Shown here one piece after another: positions 25,277 through 33,572 of a DNA stretch of 33,572 nt. Source of the stretch: an uncultured Gammaproteobacteria bacterium. Its GTDB lineage: Bacteria > Pseudomonadota > Gammaproteobacteria > Pseudomonadales > Pseudohongiellaceae. Each line of letters opens with the position of its first letter. Position 1 is the first letter of the stretch. The notes under the pieces were generated by a model. That model did not search any database and was not told the origin of the DNA. It saw only the letters and a list, made by a program, of their open reading frames with translations. Location: positions 1 through 33,572 of the forward strand of contig CAJXPR010000029.1 in the NCBI GenBank assembly GCA_913058135.1, given 5' to 3'. The translations under genes and the position numbers were made by a program.

Positions 25277-25708
25277 ATGAGTTCGCAATACCCACCCCCG
25301 ATTTTCATGAGGCCCGGACATTGCGCCGGCGATTTACTGGAAGCCCCTGACTGGAAGATTATTCGTGAAGCGGAAGGATTTATCGATATTGACGCTCATG
25401 TGCCTGTCCAGGTTCTGAATCCGCGACAGCAGCTGTTTGGCGGGTTTACCGGCACCTATGTTGACATGGTCGCACTCTATACCATCCGTACCCTTTTCCC
25501 TGCACGGGATGATTACTGGATCACCACCATCAATATGCGCATTGATTACCTGGATCCGGTGCTGGGTCCGCGAATGCGGCTGCAGGGGGAGTTGATCAAC
25601 AAGGGGCGCTCTACGTCGCTGGTGTCCGTGACGTTTCTTGATGAAGACGGCAACAAGCTGGTCTACGCGCTGGTGACGCTGCGGGTTATCGACAAACGGC
25701 AGGCCTGA
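25277..25708 (+). CDS. PaaI-type hotdog-fold acyl-CoA thioesterase
   Basis: This 143-residue protein has the single hotdog domain of the PaaI/YbgC-like thioesterases. The central helix segment is QLFGGFTGTYVDMVALYTI (about 53-71), followed by a strand TINMRIDYLDPV and a terminal strand LVYALVTLRVID. Such enzymes hydrolyse CoA thioesters of aromatic or fatty acids in the cytoplasm. AAGGGC precedes the ATG. It follows the barrel-protein gene by 12 bases. The substrate cannot be inferred. Confidence 0.85.
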   Translation: MSSQYPPPIFMRPGHCAGDLLEAPDWKIIREAEGFIDIDAHVPVQVLNPRQQLFGGFTGTYVDMVALYTIRTLFPARDDYWITTINMRIDYLDPVLGPRMRLQGELINKGRSTSLVSVTFLDEDGNKLVYALVTLRVIDKRQA

Positions 25709-25720
25709 TAGCCCGCCGTT
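25695..25720. terminator. hairpin between convergent thioesterase and P-II genes
   Basis: AACGGC (25695-25700) pairs with GCCGTT (25715-25720), and inside it GGC pairs with GCC, leaving a 6-base loop. The thioesterase stop lies within it. No T tract follows on either strand, so termination is only possible. Confidence 0.35.
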
Positions 25721-25735
25721 GGTGCTCGGATGATC

Positions 25736-26119
<384 letters not shown>

Positions 26120-26181
26120 TTAGCACGACACACGTAAAAGCACCACCAGAGGGCAGACGCCAAAGCGTTTGGCCAGCGAGA

Positions 26182-26883
26182 TCACTTGCCTGTCGGCAGC
26201 CTGCTTGCCGAAGTTTGCAGTGATTCCAGCCAGGGGTGCAAATTGTCCCAGTCAAGCTGAAAGACATGTCGAGCGTCGGGCACCAGTGCCGCATCGACGC
26301 GCGCGCCGCCGGTCCTCAGCGCATCTGCAAGGGCCGGCATGTGCTGGTTCCAGCGGAAAATGTCATCCTCGGCTACGCGCAAATACACTGGCAATTGCTT
26401 CATGTCGCCAATCAATGACAGATCTTTCATCATGCCAGGCACTGCAACCACACCGAAATACTGCTCCGGATGCTGAGCAGCGAGCTCCAGCGCCGAACTG
26501 CCGCCGGTCGACACACCCACTAACAGAGCCCTGCCCGGGCGGATGTCAGGGGATTCCTGCAGGTGTTTGATAACTTTGGGTATTTTTTGCCCGTTAGCGC
26601 CTGTGAAGGGTGTGTTCGTCGGTGACACTGGTACGGCGATCATCCAGCCACGGGTAGCCAGTTCCTTGCCCAGCCAGAACTGGGCACGGGCGACATACTC
26701 GTTGCCGTCACCGCCGGGCATCAGCACACAAAGAGGCCAGGGGCCGTCACCGTGTTCCTTGCTCGGCTCGAACAGAAACACTTTCACCGTGCTGCCGTCG
26801 TCCAGCTCGACAATCGTATCGCGCGCCACGGCCATGGCCGGCAGCAGCAACAGACAAAGAGCAATGTAGCGACAAAAAAGCAT
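26182..26883 (-). CDS. secreted alpha/beta hydrolase (esterase-like)
   Basis: This 233-residue protein has a signal peptide (core YIALCLLLLPAM, cleavage near AVA-RD). The nucleophile elbow GVSTGG places Ser125. A candidate acid is Asp173/174 in RVAEDD, and the catalytic His is His206 in PDARHVF. An oxyanion segment LMPGGDGNEY occurs near 54-63. This is the order and spacing of a small alpha/beta hydrolase similar to dienelactone-hydrolase or depolymerase-type esterases. It is probably periplasmic. The P-II gene follows 107 bases downstream on the same strand but probably has its own promoter. Confidence 0.8.
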   Translation of the reverse strand: MLFCRYIALCLLLLPAMAVARDTIVELDDGSTVKVFLFEPSKEHGDGPWPLCVLMPGGDGNEYVARAQFWLGKELATRGWMIAVPVSPTNTPFTGANGQKIPKVIKHLQESPDIRPGRALLVGVSTGGSSALELAAQHPEQYFGVVAVPGMMKDLSLIGDMKQLPVYLRVAEDDIFRWNQHMPALADALRTGGARVDAALVPDARHVFQLDWDNLHPWLESLQTSASRLPTGK

Positions 26884-26990
26884 GAAAAATTTCTCTTGGT
26901 TCGGGTGTAAACAAAGGGGGTGTAATGACCGGCTATGAATCTGAATGGTTTCAGCTTAACAGAATTGTGGCAGTCAGAACGACATAAGCG

Positions 26991-27007
26991 ATAAAGCGCG
27001 TTCGCGC
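26991..27007 (-). terminator. weak terminator candidate after the small membrane protein gene
   Basis: On the minus strand GCGC-GAAC-GCGC (27007-26996) is followed by TTTAT. It lies 30 bases after the stop of the gene that ends at 27037. The stem is short, so this is tentative. The remaining gap 26884-27036 shows no gene. Confidence 0.25.
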
Positions 27008-27036
27008 GGCGATGACCGGTCGTTACTGACACACTG

Positions 27037-27471
27037 TCAAAGGCCCACGATTTCCATGCGCTCATTGGCCGACACAGTCACCTGTATGCCATCTTCGGTA
27101 ATAAAGCTGCCATCTCCGATATTTCGCTTGGAAACCCGGTAAATAACCGGGCTCTGATCAGCGTCGCGATAGAGCAAAACCGTGACCAGGCGCTGCTGGT
27201 CCTGCCAGTGCAGGAAGCTGACAATGCTGCCAATCACCACGATGCCCGCCAACACCAGCCACAATACTGATTTCATGGTGTGGGCCATGGGAGCCCTGGT
27301 GTCGGTAGACCCGGGCGCAGTGGCATTGTGCCGATTCTCTCCCTGCCAGGGGTCAGTGGGATTGCCGGATCGGGGCCTGGGCGCAGAGGTCCTTTGCGCT
27401 GCACGCTGTCTGCGCACGACGATGACGGCAGCGACAATGACCAGCAGGGTTATCAGCAATTGACCTAGCAT
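27037..27471 (-). CDS. uncharacterised two-helix membrane protein
   Basis: This 144-residue protein has a first hydrophobic helix at about 3-19 followed by Arg-rich residues (VVRRQRAAQR). A polar Pro/Asn/Thr-rich linker leads to a second helix at about 68-87 (VLWLVLAGIVVIGSIVSFL). The C-terminal ~55 residues form a small beta-rich domain (VTVLLYRDADQSP, VIYRVSKRNIGDGSFITEDG). I do not recognise a family. GGAA precedes the ATG. It is divergent from the next small membrane protein gene across a 131-base control region. Confidence 0.6.
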   Translation of the reverse strand: MLGQLLITLLVIVAAVIVVRRQRAAQRTSAPRPRSGNPTDPWQGENRHNATAPGSTDTRAPMAHTMKSVLWLVLAGIVVIGSIVSFLHWQDQQRLVTVLLYRDADQSPVIYRVSKRNIGDGSFITEDGIQVTVSANERMEIVGL

Positions 27472-27535
27472 AGGGTTCCATTTTTTCCGGTTCGGCTAAA
27501 GCTGGATGATACCGCCCCGCGCGATGTTGATCCAG

Positions 27536-27564
27536 TTGTCGGTGACTGCCGACGCTGCCATAAT
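27536..27564 (+). promoter_or_regulatory. sigma70-like promoter for the 77-residue membrane protein
   Basis: TTGTCG at 27536-27541 and CATAAT at 27559-27564 are separated by 17 bases, and TGC directly before the -10 gives an extended -10 element. The ATG at 27603 lies about 32 bases downstream of the predicted start point. Confidence 0.5.
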
Positions 27565-27602
27565 CGGGCGACGAGATTCAATAGCGTTCGTGGGAGCCTA
27601 TA

Positions 27603-27836
27603 ATGCGAAAAATAGCTGGCGTCGTCCTTCTTGCTCTGTCTGTATGCTGTGTCGTTCTGGCCTTGCTCACAGCAGTCAATCTGGGTTTTATCATGACGCG
27701 CCCGGATTCCATTTCGGTGGCAAACGTGTTTGTGGGGCAATTTGTTGTCATCGTCGGTGCATTGGTGCTGGGACGGTGGTTGTACCGGACTGGGCGCAGC
27801 CGCCTGACAAGTGCGGGCGCGACCGGAAACCAGTAG
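27603..27836 (+). CDS. small two-helix membrane protein
   Basis: This 77-residue protein has predicted helices at about 4-29 (IAGVVLLALSVCCVVLALLT) and 40-59 (VANVFVGQFVVIVGALVLG), then a basic tail (RWLYRTGRSR). GGAG lies 7 bases before the ATG, and a good promoter lies upstream. No family is recognised. It occupies the position upstream of ribF where many gammaproteobacteria carry murJ. Confidence 0.55.
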   Translation: MRKIAGVVLLALSVCCVVLALLTAVNLGFIMTRPDSISVANVFVGQFVVIVGALVLGRWLYRTGRSRLTSAGATGNQ

Positions 27837-27856
27837 CTTGGGGCAGAATGCCAGGA

Positions 27857-27945
27857 TGATTGGCTCTCGACAGTGGATCGGGTCCCAAAACCCGGTGTGA
27901 TCGGCTCTCGCGGCATGCGCTTCGAGGCGATGCACCCCGTGTTCT
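27857..27945 (+). repeat. intergenic repeat, copy A (with an extra partial unit)
   Basis: Bases 27898-27931 are identical over 34 bases to 33502-33535. GTGGATCGG lies 25 bases upstream of that core (27873-27881), as it does in copy B, with an unrelated 16-base spacer. A partial extra unit, TGATTGGCTCTCG, is at 27857-27869. GGTG and CACC flank the core and can pair. The region 27837-28067 holds this repeat and no credible gene. Confidence 0.8.
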
Positions 27946-28036
27946 GTGACCCTCTGCTTGGGCAACGGATGGCGACTGGCAAGGTCGGCACATTGGGTGG
28001 TGATATTCGGCGGTGGGAAGCTGGGGCGTGACGCGT

Positions 28037-28042
28037 TATAAT
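28037..28042 (+). promoter_or_regulatory. possible -10 box for the ribF operon
   Basis: A perfect TATAAT lies 25 bases before the ribF start codon. No good -35 element is seen 16-18 bases upstream, so the promoter is weak or needs an activator. Confidence 0.35.
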
Positions 28043-28067
28043 CCGCGTTTTTCGGCAGCTTCCGGCG

Positions 28068-29024
28068 ATGAAAGTCATCCATAACACTGAAGGGTTCCTG
28101 CGTCAGCATGATGGCTGTGTAGCAACTATCGGCAAATTTGATGGTGTCCACCTAGGGCATCAGCGAATTGTCGGGCAGTTGCTGGAGAAGGCGGCTGCTT
28201 ATGGTGTGCCGTCCGTCGTGATCGTCATCGAACCACATCCGGAAGAGTTTTTTGCCAGCGACCCGCGCGATTGTCCGCCGCGTCTGAGTGAGGCGGGCGA
28301 GAAGGTGGAATTGCTTCGGGCGCTGGGTGTTGAGTATGTGTACCTGCTGGAATTCAATCGTGAATTGAGCCGGTTGAGCCCTGAGTCCTATATTGAGGAT
28401 GTTCTGGTGGCAGGTCTCAACGTGCGCTGTCTGATTGTGGGTAACGATTTTCGGTTTGGTTACCAGCGTGCCGGAGACTTCCAGCTATTGTGTCGCTTTG
28501 GCGAGAAGGCTGGTTTTGACGTCGTGGAAACGGCCAGTTGCGAATCTGACGGAGTACGCGTCAGCAGCACCTACATTCGCGAGTGCCTGGCCGCTGCGGA
28601 TTTTGGTCGGGTAGCAGAAGTCCTTGGTCGCCCGTATGCAATCTCGGGCACCGTGGTGCGTGGGCAACAGCTGGGTCGCGATCTCGGGTTTCCTACCTGT
28701 AATCTGGCGCTGAACCGGCGCAATATTCCTTTGCATGGCGTTTACGCCTGCACCGTGGAAATTATTCTGGGGGACGGTGCGCGAATTGACGCGCTCGGAG
28801 CGGCCAATATTGGTTATCGCCCGACAGTCAAAGAGGCTGGCAAGGCGCTGCTTGAGGTGCACCTGCTGGACTTTGATCAGGAAATATATGGCGCCAGGGT
28901 GTCGGTTACCTTCCGGCACCGGGTCCGCCCGGAGCAGAAGTTCGATTCGCTGGAAGCGCTCAAGGCCCGTATTGCCCTGGATGTCGAGGAGGTTCGACAA
29001 TACTTCTCGCGGTTCAGACAATAA
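28068..29024 (+). CDS. ribF: bifunctional riboflavin kinase / FAD synthetase
   Basis: The 318-residue product has the usual RibF length. The N-terminal FAD synthetase domain has ATIGKFDGVHLGHQRIV, with the HxGH-type nucleotidylyl-transfer motif, and later VGNDFRFGYQRAGD. The C-terminal riboflavin kinase domain has GRDLGFPTCNLALN (PTxN motif) and the segment YGARVSVTFRHRVRPEQKF. It converts riboflavin to FMN and FMN to FAD in the cytoplasm. It is first in the conserved block with ileS, fkpB and ispH; ileS starts 44 bases downstream. Confidence 0.97.
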   Translation: MKVIHNTEGFLRQHDGCVATIGKFDGVHLGHQRIVGQLLEKAAAYGVPSVVIVIEPHPEEFFASDPRDCPPRLSEAGEKVELLRALGVEYVYLLEFNRELSRLSPESYIEDVLVAGLNVRCLIVGNDFRFGYQRAGDFQLLCRFGEKAGFDVVETASCESDGVRVSSTYIRECLAAADFGRVAEVLGRPYAISGTVVRGQQLGRDLGFPTCNLALNRRNIPLHGVYACTVEIILGDGARIDALGAANIGYRPTVKEAGKALLEVHLLDFDQEIYGARVSVTFRHRVRPEQKFDSLEALKARIALDVEEVRQYFSRFRQ

Positions 29025-29068
29025 AATTTACGAAACACAGGCATAACCTGTTCGACGAGTGAGACAAG

Positions 29069-31906
29069 ATGACTGACTACAAACAGACCCTGAATTTGCC
29101 CTTTACCGACTTTCCGATGAAAGCCAGCCTGGCACAACGGGAGCCGGGTATGCTGGCCCGTTGGCAAGACATGGATCTGTATCGTCGGATTCGTGAAAAC
29201 AGTGCTGGCCGTCCCTCGTTCATTCTTCATGATGGTCCTCCATACGCTAATGGTGATCTGCACCTGGGCCATTCAGTCAACAAAACGCTGAAAGACATCA
29301 TCGTCAAGTCACGGACACTGGCTGGCTTTGACGCGCCTTATGTGCCGGGCTGGGACTGTCATGGTCTGCCTATTGAACACAATGTGGAGAAGAAAAAAGG
29401 CAAGGCCGGCCAGAAGATCAGCCACGCGGAGTTTCGTCAGGCCTGTCGTGATTACGCAGCAAAGCAGGTGGAGAACCAGAAAAAGGATTTTGTGCGCCTG
29501 GGTGTTTTCGGTGACTGGGATAACCCCTATCTCACCATGAACTTTGATACCGAAGCCAATATCGTTCGCGCGCTGGGACGTATCGCCGCCAACGGTCACC
29601 TGGTGAAAGGCTTCAAGCCGGTCTACTGGAGTGTGGTGGGCGCCTCCGCTCTGGCAGAAGCGGAAGTCGAATATCAGGATAAAACCTCCTTTGCTATCGA
29701 TGTCCGTTTCGCGGCACTGGAACCTGCATCATGGCTGACCGCGTTCGCCGTGACCGAAGAGGCGGCCGGGGCCAACAATATTTCGCTGGTTATCTGGACG
29801 ACCACACCCTGGACATTACCTTCCAACCAGGCAGTCTGCCTTAATGAAAATCTGGAATATGCCTTGCTGCGCTGCAAAGTCGACGAGGCTACTGGTGACG
29901 AGCTGCTAATTGTTGCCGCTGATATGCAGGATGAAGTCATGACGCGCTATGGCTGCGACAAGGTCGAACGTCTTGGTATCGCCAAAGGGGCCGTGCTGGA
30001 AGGGCAGCGCTTGCAGCACCCGTTTGTCAGTCGCCAGGTGCCTGTGCTGATGGGTGATCATGTTACTACTGACGCCGGTACCGGCGCGGTACACACTGCG
30101 CCGGACCATGGTATGGAAGACTTTATCGCGGGTCAGACCTATGGATTGGGAACACTAAATCTGGTCGATGAAAACGGCGTTTTTGTGGAGGCAGCGGGTG
30201 AACTGGCCGGTGTGCATGTGTACAAGGCCGACGAACTGGTATTGGACATCCTGCGCCGCGAGCATGCGCTGGTGAACGTGGAGAAGATCCGCCACAGCTA
30301 CCCGCACTGCTGGCGAACCAAAACACCATTGATCTACCGGGCCACACCACAATGGTTTATCAGCATGAGCGAAAAAGGCCTGCTGGCTGCCTCGCTTGCG
30401 GCTGTCAAAGGCGTGAAATGGGTGCCCGAATGGGGCCAGGCGCGAATTGAACTGATGCTGAAAGGCAGTCCGGACTGGTGTGTGTCGCGCCAGCGAACCT
30501 GGGGTGTGCCCATCACGCTGTTTGTGCACAAACAGACCGGCGCTTTGCATCCGGACACGGCCGAACTTATCGAACAGGTTGCGCAACGCATTGAGGGAAA
30601 AGGCATCGAGGCCTGGTTTGAAGCCGGTGCTGAAGATCTGCTGGGTGACGATGCCCGCGATTACAATAAGGTGACTGACACGCTGGATGTCTGGTTCGAC
30701 TCCGGGGTGACGCATTTTACTGTCTTGCAGCAACGAGAAGGTCTGGGTTATCCGGCTGATCTGTATCTTGAAGGGTCTGACCAGCATCGCGGCTGGTTCC
30801 AGTCGTCCCTGAAAACAGCCATCGCCATGAACGGAACAGCGCCGTACAAACAGGTGCTGACGCATGGCTTTACCGTGGATGCGGATGGTCGCAAGATGTC
30901 CAAGTCGATCGGCAACACCATTTCACCGCAGGAAGTGTTTAACGAGTACGGTGCCGATATTCTGCGCTTGTGGGTCGCTGCCACGGATTACCGCGGCGAG
31001 ATGGCGGTGTCGCCGGAAATTCTTAAACGCGTTGCTGATGCCTACCGCCGCATTCGCAATACCGCACGTTTCCTGTTGTCGAATCTGAACGGTTTTGATC
31101 CGGTCACCGATGCGGTGGCGCCGGAGAACATGCTGGCACTGGACTATTGGATCACCCGGCAGGCCCAACAGCTGCGGGAGCAGATCAAGCAGGATTATGA
31201 CAACTATCAGTTCCTTAATGTGTACCAGAAAGTTCATAATTTTTGTGTCATAGAACTGGGCAGTTTTTACCTGGATATTATCAAGGACAGGCAATACACC
31301 GCCAAGTCCGATGGCCTGGCACGCCGTTCCACACAGACCGCGATGTACCACATCACGGAAGTGCTGGTGCGGCTGATTGCGCCGATTCTTAGCTTTACCG
31401 CCGATGAGATATGGCAGTTCGTGCCCGGCGAGCGCCCTGACTCCGTGTTTCTGGCGCAGTTTGATGAGGGCTTGCCGCCGTTGCCGGTTCGTGACGATTT
31501 CAGTGACGCGTTCTGGCGTGAGCTGATAGAGGTCAAAACCGCGGTCAACAAGGAGCTCGAGAAGCAGCGCGCCGAGAAAAAAGTAGGCGCGGCGCTGTCA
31601 GCAGAGGTGACGCTGTATTGCGATGAGATATTGCTGAAACGACTGTCCGCGCTCAAGGACGAGTTGCGCTTTGTACTGATTGTATCTGCAGCCAGTTTGC
31701 AGCCGATGACGTCGGGCGATGCTGCAGATACTGTGGCCACTGAGCTGCCCGGCCTGCGTCTGCGGGTAACGCCCTCGGCCCATGAAAAATGCGTGCGCTG
31801 CTGGCACCACCGACCTGATGTAGGCGCTCACGCCTTACATCCTGAATTGTGTGGTCGTTGCGTTGACAATATCAGCGGCGAAGGCGAGCAGCGTCACTAT
31901 GCATGA
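29069..31906 (+). CDS. ileS: isoleucyl-tRNA synthetase
   Basis: This 945-residue class Ia synthetase charges tRNA-Ile. Visible motifs are HLGH (65-68, the HIGH signature) and KMSKS (609-613). An editing domain lies between them ([15 protein letters not shown]-like segment and [12 protein letters not shown]). The C-terminal zinc ribbon has CVRCW and CGRC cysteine pairs, as in the bacterial eubacterial-type enzyme. The ATG follows a GAGTGAGA leader. The stop overlaps the next gene by 8 bases. Confidence 0.98.
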   Translation: MTDYKQTLNLPFTDFPMKASLAQREPGMLARWQDMDLYRRIRENSAGRPSFILHDGPPYANGDLHLGHSVNKTLKDIIVKSRTLAGFDAPYVPGWDCHGLPIEHNVEKKKGKAGQKISHAEFRQACRDYAAKQVENQKKDFVRLGVFGDWDNPYLTMNFDTEANIVRALGRIAANGHLVKGFKPVYWSVVGASALAEAEVEYQDKTSFAIDVRFAALEPASWLTAFAVTEEAAGANNISLVIWTTTPWTLPSNQAVCLNENLEYALLRCKVDEATGDELLIVAADMQDEVMTRYGCDKVERLGIAKGAVLEGQRLQHPFVSRQVPVLMGDHVTTDAGTGAVHTAPDHGMEDFIAGQTYGLGTLNLVDENGVFVEAAGELAGVHVYKADELVLDILRREHALVNVEKIRHSYPHCWRTKTPLIYRATPQWFISMSEKGLLAASLAAVKGVKWVPEWGQARIELMLKGSPDWCVSRQRTWGVPITLFVHKQTGALHPDTAELIEQVAQRIEGKGIEAWFEAGAEDLLGDDARDYNKVTDTLDVWFDSGVTHFTVLQQREGLGYPADLYLEGSDQHRGWFQSSLKTAIAMNGTAPYKQVLTHGFTVDADGRKMSKSIGNTISPQEVFNEYGADILRLWVAATDYRGEMAVSPEILKRVADAYRRIRNTARFLLSNLNGFDPVTDAVAPENMLALDYWITRQAQQLREQIKQDYDNYQFLNVYQKVHNFCVIELGSFYLDIIKDRQYTAKSDGLARRSTQTAMYHITEVLVRLIAPILSFTADEIWQFVPGERPDSVFLAQFDEGLPPLPVRDDFSDAFWRELIEVKTAVNKELEKQRAEKKVGAALSAEVTLYCDEILLKRLSALKDELRFVLIVSAASLQPMTSGDAADTVATELPGLRLRVTPSAHEKCVRCWHHRPDVGAHALHPELCGRCVDNISGEGEQRHYA

Positions 31907-32411
31907 TCAGGACAAAGGCGATCAGCACAACAAGCCGCCAGTGGTATGTGAAGGCGCGCGCGTTACCCTGCATTTTGCGCTGTCATTGCCCGATGGTACT
32001 GAGATCGACAGCAATTATGGTAAGGCCCCGGCTACCTTCAGAGTGGGGGACGGCAATTTGCTGCCGGGTTTTGAAGCGGCACTGATGGGCGCCGAGCCGG
32101 GTACATCGGTGTCGGTAACGCTACCGCCAGAACAGGCATTCGGCGCGATCAATCCGGAGAACGTTCAGTCCTTCCCGAGGCAGCGTTTTGCCGGGCTGCT
32201 GGCCAATACCACGGATCCGGTGGAAGAGGGTACCGTGGTGTCCTTCGCTGACGCTGGCGGAAACGAGATCCCCGGTGTATTGCGGCAGATCGGCGAACTG
32301 CATGTGGTCATCGACTTCAATCATCCGCTGGCAGGGCGGGATATTCTGTTTACCGCGGATATACTGTCGGTAATTGCGCCCGACACCCAGGCTGTCAGGA
32401 TTCAATTGTAA
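31899..32411 (+). CDS. fkpB: FKBP-type peptidyl-prolyl isomerase (SlpA/FkpB)
   Basis: The ATG at 31899 overlapping the ileS stop is used (170 residues); the open frame extends further upstream only inside ileS. The FKBP core begins [20 protein letters not shown] and continues with [19 protein letters not shown] and PPEQAFG. The insert-in-flap domain typical of SlyD/SlpA proteins follows, then [13 protein letters not shown]. It is a cytoplasmic folding helper. In most gammaproteobacteria lspA lies between ileS and fkpB; here the two genes overlap, so lspA is missing from the locus. Confidence 0.93.
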   Translation: MHDQDKGDQHNKPPVVCEGARVTLHFALSLPDGTEIDSNYGKAPATFRVGDGNLLPGFEAALMGAEPGTSVSVTLPPEQAFGAINPENVQSFPRQRFAGLLANTTDPVEEGTVVSFADAGGNEIPGVLRQIGELHVVIDFNHPLAGRDILFTADILSVIAPDTQAVRIQL

Positions 32412-32461
32412 TTCCGGTCGTTGTCGCTATGGTGAAACGATACTGGCATCAGGAGACATAA

Positions 32462-33457
32462 ATGAGTGCAGTGCAGATGTTTGATGCAGCGATCCCGCCC
32501 GGGACGGAAATAAGACTCGCCAATCCAAGAGGTTTCTGTGCCGGTGTTGACCGTGCCATTGATATTGTCAACCGCGCACTGGATGTATATGGCGCGCCCA
32601 TCTACGTGCGACACGAAGTAGTCCATAACAAGTTTGTTGTTGATACCCTGCGCCAGCGCGGTGCCATATTCGTTGACGAACTGGGTGATGTGCCGCTCGT
32701 CGATAGCCTTGGGCGTCAGCCTATTGTCATTTTCAGTGCTCACGGCGTCTCACAACAGGTACAGGAGGAGGCCGTTGCGCGAGGGTTTCAGGTGTTTGAT
32801 GCGACCTGCCCGCTGGTGACCAAAGTCCATCTTGAGGTTATGCGCTTCAGCGCGGAAGGTCGCGAATGTGTGCTGATCGGCCACGCCCGCCATCCTGAAG
32901 TGGAAGGCACAATGGGACAATACGATAGCAGCAAAGGTGGCAGTATTTACCTGGTCGAGTCGGTTGAAGATGCACACAGGCTTGAAGTAAGAGACCCGGC
33001 ACGATTAGCCTATGTAACCCAGACAACGCTGTCAATGGACGATACTGCCAAGGTTATTGATGCTCTGCGTGAGCGTTTTCCGTTAATCGAAGGTCCGCGC
33101 AAGAAGGATATCTGTTATGCCACGCAGAATCGTCAGGATGCGGTGAAACAGTTGGCGCTGGAGTCAGATCTGTTGCTGGTCGTAGGTTCGCCTAACAGCT
33201 CGAACTCAAACCGGTTGCGTGAACTGGCGGAACGTATGGGCTGCGAGGCCTATCTGATAGATCGCGTGGATGACCTCAAGCCAGAGTGGTTCGTCGGCAA
33301 GAAACGTTTTGGTGTGACAGCTGGTGCATCGGCGCCGGAGATTCTGGTGCAGCAGGTGGTTGACCGGCTGCGTGAAATCTCGGGGCAGGCGCCGCTGGAA
33401 GTGCCCGGGGTTGAAGAAAATATTGTATTCCGGATGCCGCGGGAGCTGGCTCGTTAG
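32462..33457 (+). CDS. ispH: 4-hydroxy-3-methylbut-2-enyl diphosphate reductase
   Basis: The 331-residue product is the last enzyme of the MEP isoprenoid pathway. It reduces HMBPP to IPP and DMAPP using a [4Fe-4S] cluster. The three cluster cysteines are visible in [19 protein letters not shown] and [10 protein letters not shown], and the substrate-binding HxxV and [10 protein letters not shown] motifs are present. AGGAG lies at good distance before the ATG. It ends the housekeeping operon, and repeat copy B begins about 20 bases after its stop. Confidence 0.97.
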   Translation: MSAVQMFDAAIPPGTEIRLANPRGFCAGVDRAIDIVNRALDVYGAPIYVRHEVVHNKFVVDTLRQRGAIFVDELGDVPLVDSLGRQPIVIFSAHGVSQQVQEEAVARGFQVFDATCPLVTKVHLEVMRFSAEGRECVLIGHARHPEVEGTMGQYDSSKGGSIYLVESVEDAHRLEVRDPARLAYVTQTTLSMDDTAKVIDALRERFPLIEGPRKKDICYATQNRQDAVKQLALESDLLLVVGSPNSSNSNRLRELAERMGCEAYLIDRVDDLKPEWFVGKKRFGVTAGASAPEILVQQVVDRLREISGQAPLEVPGVEENIVFRMPRELAR

Positions 33458-33476
33458 TTTTTCGCTTATCCGGTCG

Positions 33477-33561
33477 GTGGATCGGATGCCACTGCAGAGG
33501 ATGATCGGCTCTCGCGGCATGCGCTTCGAGGCGATACATCCTCCACATTGACATCCTCTGC
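33477..33561 (+). repeat. intergenic repeat, copy B, at the contig end
   Basis: The 34-base core 33502-33535 is identical to copy A in the same orientation, with GTGGATCGG at 33477-33485 at the same 25-base distance. GAGGATG (33497-33503) can pair with CATCCTC at 33537-33543. Extended to GCAGAGGATG (33494-33503), it can instead pair over 10 bases with CATCCTCTGC (33552-33561). The contig stops 11 bases later. Confidence 0.8.
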
Positions 33562-33572
33562 TGGCTGCAGCG

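Noticed and set aside
27465-28151. 228-codon minus-strand frame across the repeat upstream of ribF
   Set aside because: It overlaps the start of ribF and a well-supported small + strand gene, and its translation follows the intergenic repeat rather than a protein family.
27857-33572. Repeats considered as a CRISPR array or integron attC sites
   Set aside because: Only two full copies 5.6 kb apart, no regular spacers, no cas or integrase gene, and no attC core motifs.

Overview
The window reads as one short-read contig from a gammaproteobacterium. Coding density is high, composition is moderately GC-rich, and the ribF-ileS-fkpB-ispH block and a RegB/RegA-type two-component pair are typical of Proteobacteria. 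I cannot name the genus with confidence; a marine or OMG-like gammaproteobacterium would fit. Bases 1-47 are not genomic: they are Illumina Nextera adapter with an i5 index. The last ~100 bases lie inside an intergenic repeat that also occurs 5.6 kb upstream, so both contig ends look like library or assembly artefacts. I saw no rRNA, tRNA, CRISPR array, transposase or prophage gene.

Region 1 (48-11321, + strand) is a tightly packed operon built around a MoxR AAA+ ATPase. In order it encodes the tail of an unidentified protein, a membrane vWA/amidotransferase-fold protein, a legumain/caspase-fold (C13-like) exported protein with no cysteine in its mature part, a large exported TPR protein with an HExxH...E metallopeptidase centre, an exported DUF4159 protein, MoxR, a DUF58 protein and a BatA-like vWA membrane protein. 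The set points to a cell-envelope MoxR-vWA machine that handles periplasmic or membrane client proteins. Its actual clients are unknown. This is the best candidate in the window for an under-described system.

Region 2 (11322-18453) starts with a 282-base convergent intergenic region rich in repeats and hairpins. It then holds an RND efflux permease and its adaptor (- strand), a small DUF4345 membrane protein (+), and a RegB/RegA (PrrBA/RoxSR)-like redox-type two-component system (-).

Region 3 (18467-25708) holds a methyltransferase-acetyltransferase fusion with an apparently leaderless promoter, a TonB-dependent receptor (-), a BlaI-like repressor with a short BlaR1-like M56 membrane peptidase, an uncharacterised outer-membrane barrel protein and a PaaI-type thioesterase. 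The BlaI/M56 pair has a perfect palindrome and a terminator-like hairpin in its leader. The M56 protein carries a Cys/His motif in its predicted periplasmic loop.

Region 4 (25736-27836) holds a P-II signalling protein, a secreted alpha/beta hydrolase and two small uncharacterised membrane proteins. Region 5 (28068-33457) is the housekeeping block ribF, ileS, fkpB, ispH. The lspA gene that normally sits between ileS and fkpB is absent: ileS and fkpB overlap. The block is bracketed by the two copies of the intergenic repeat.
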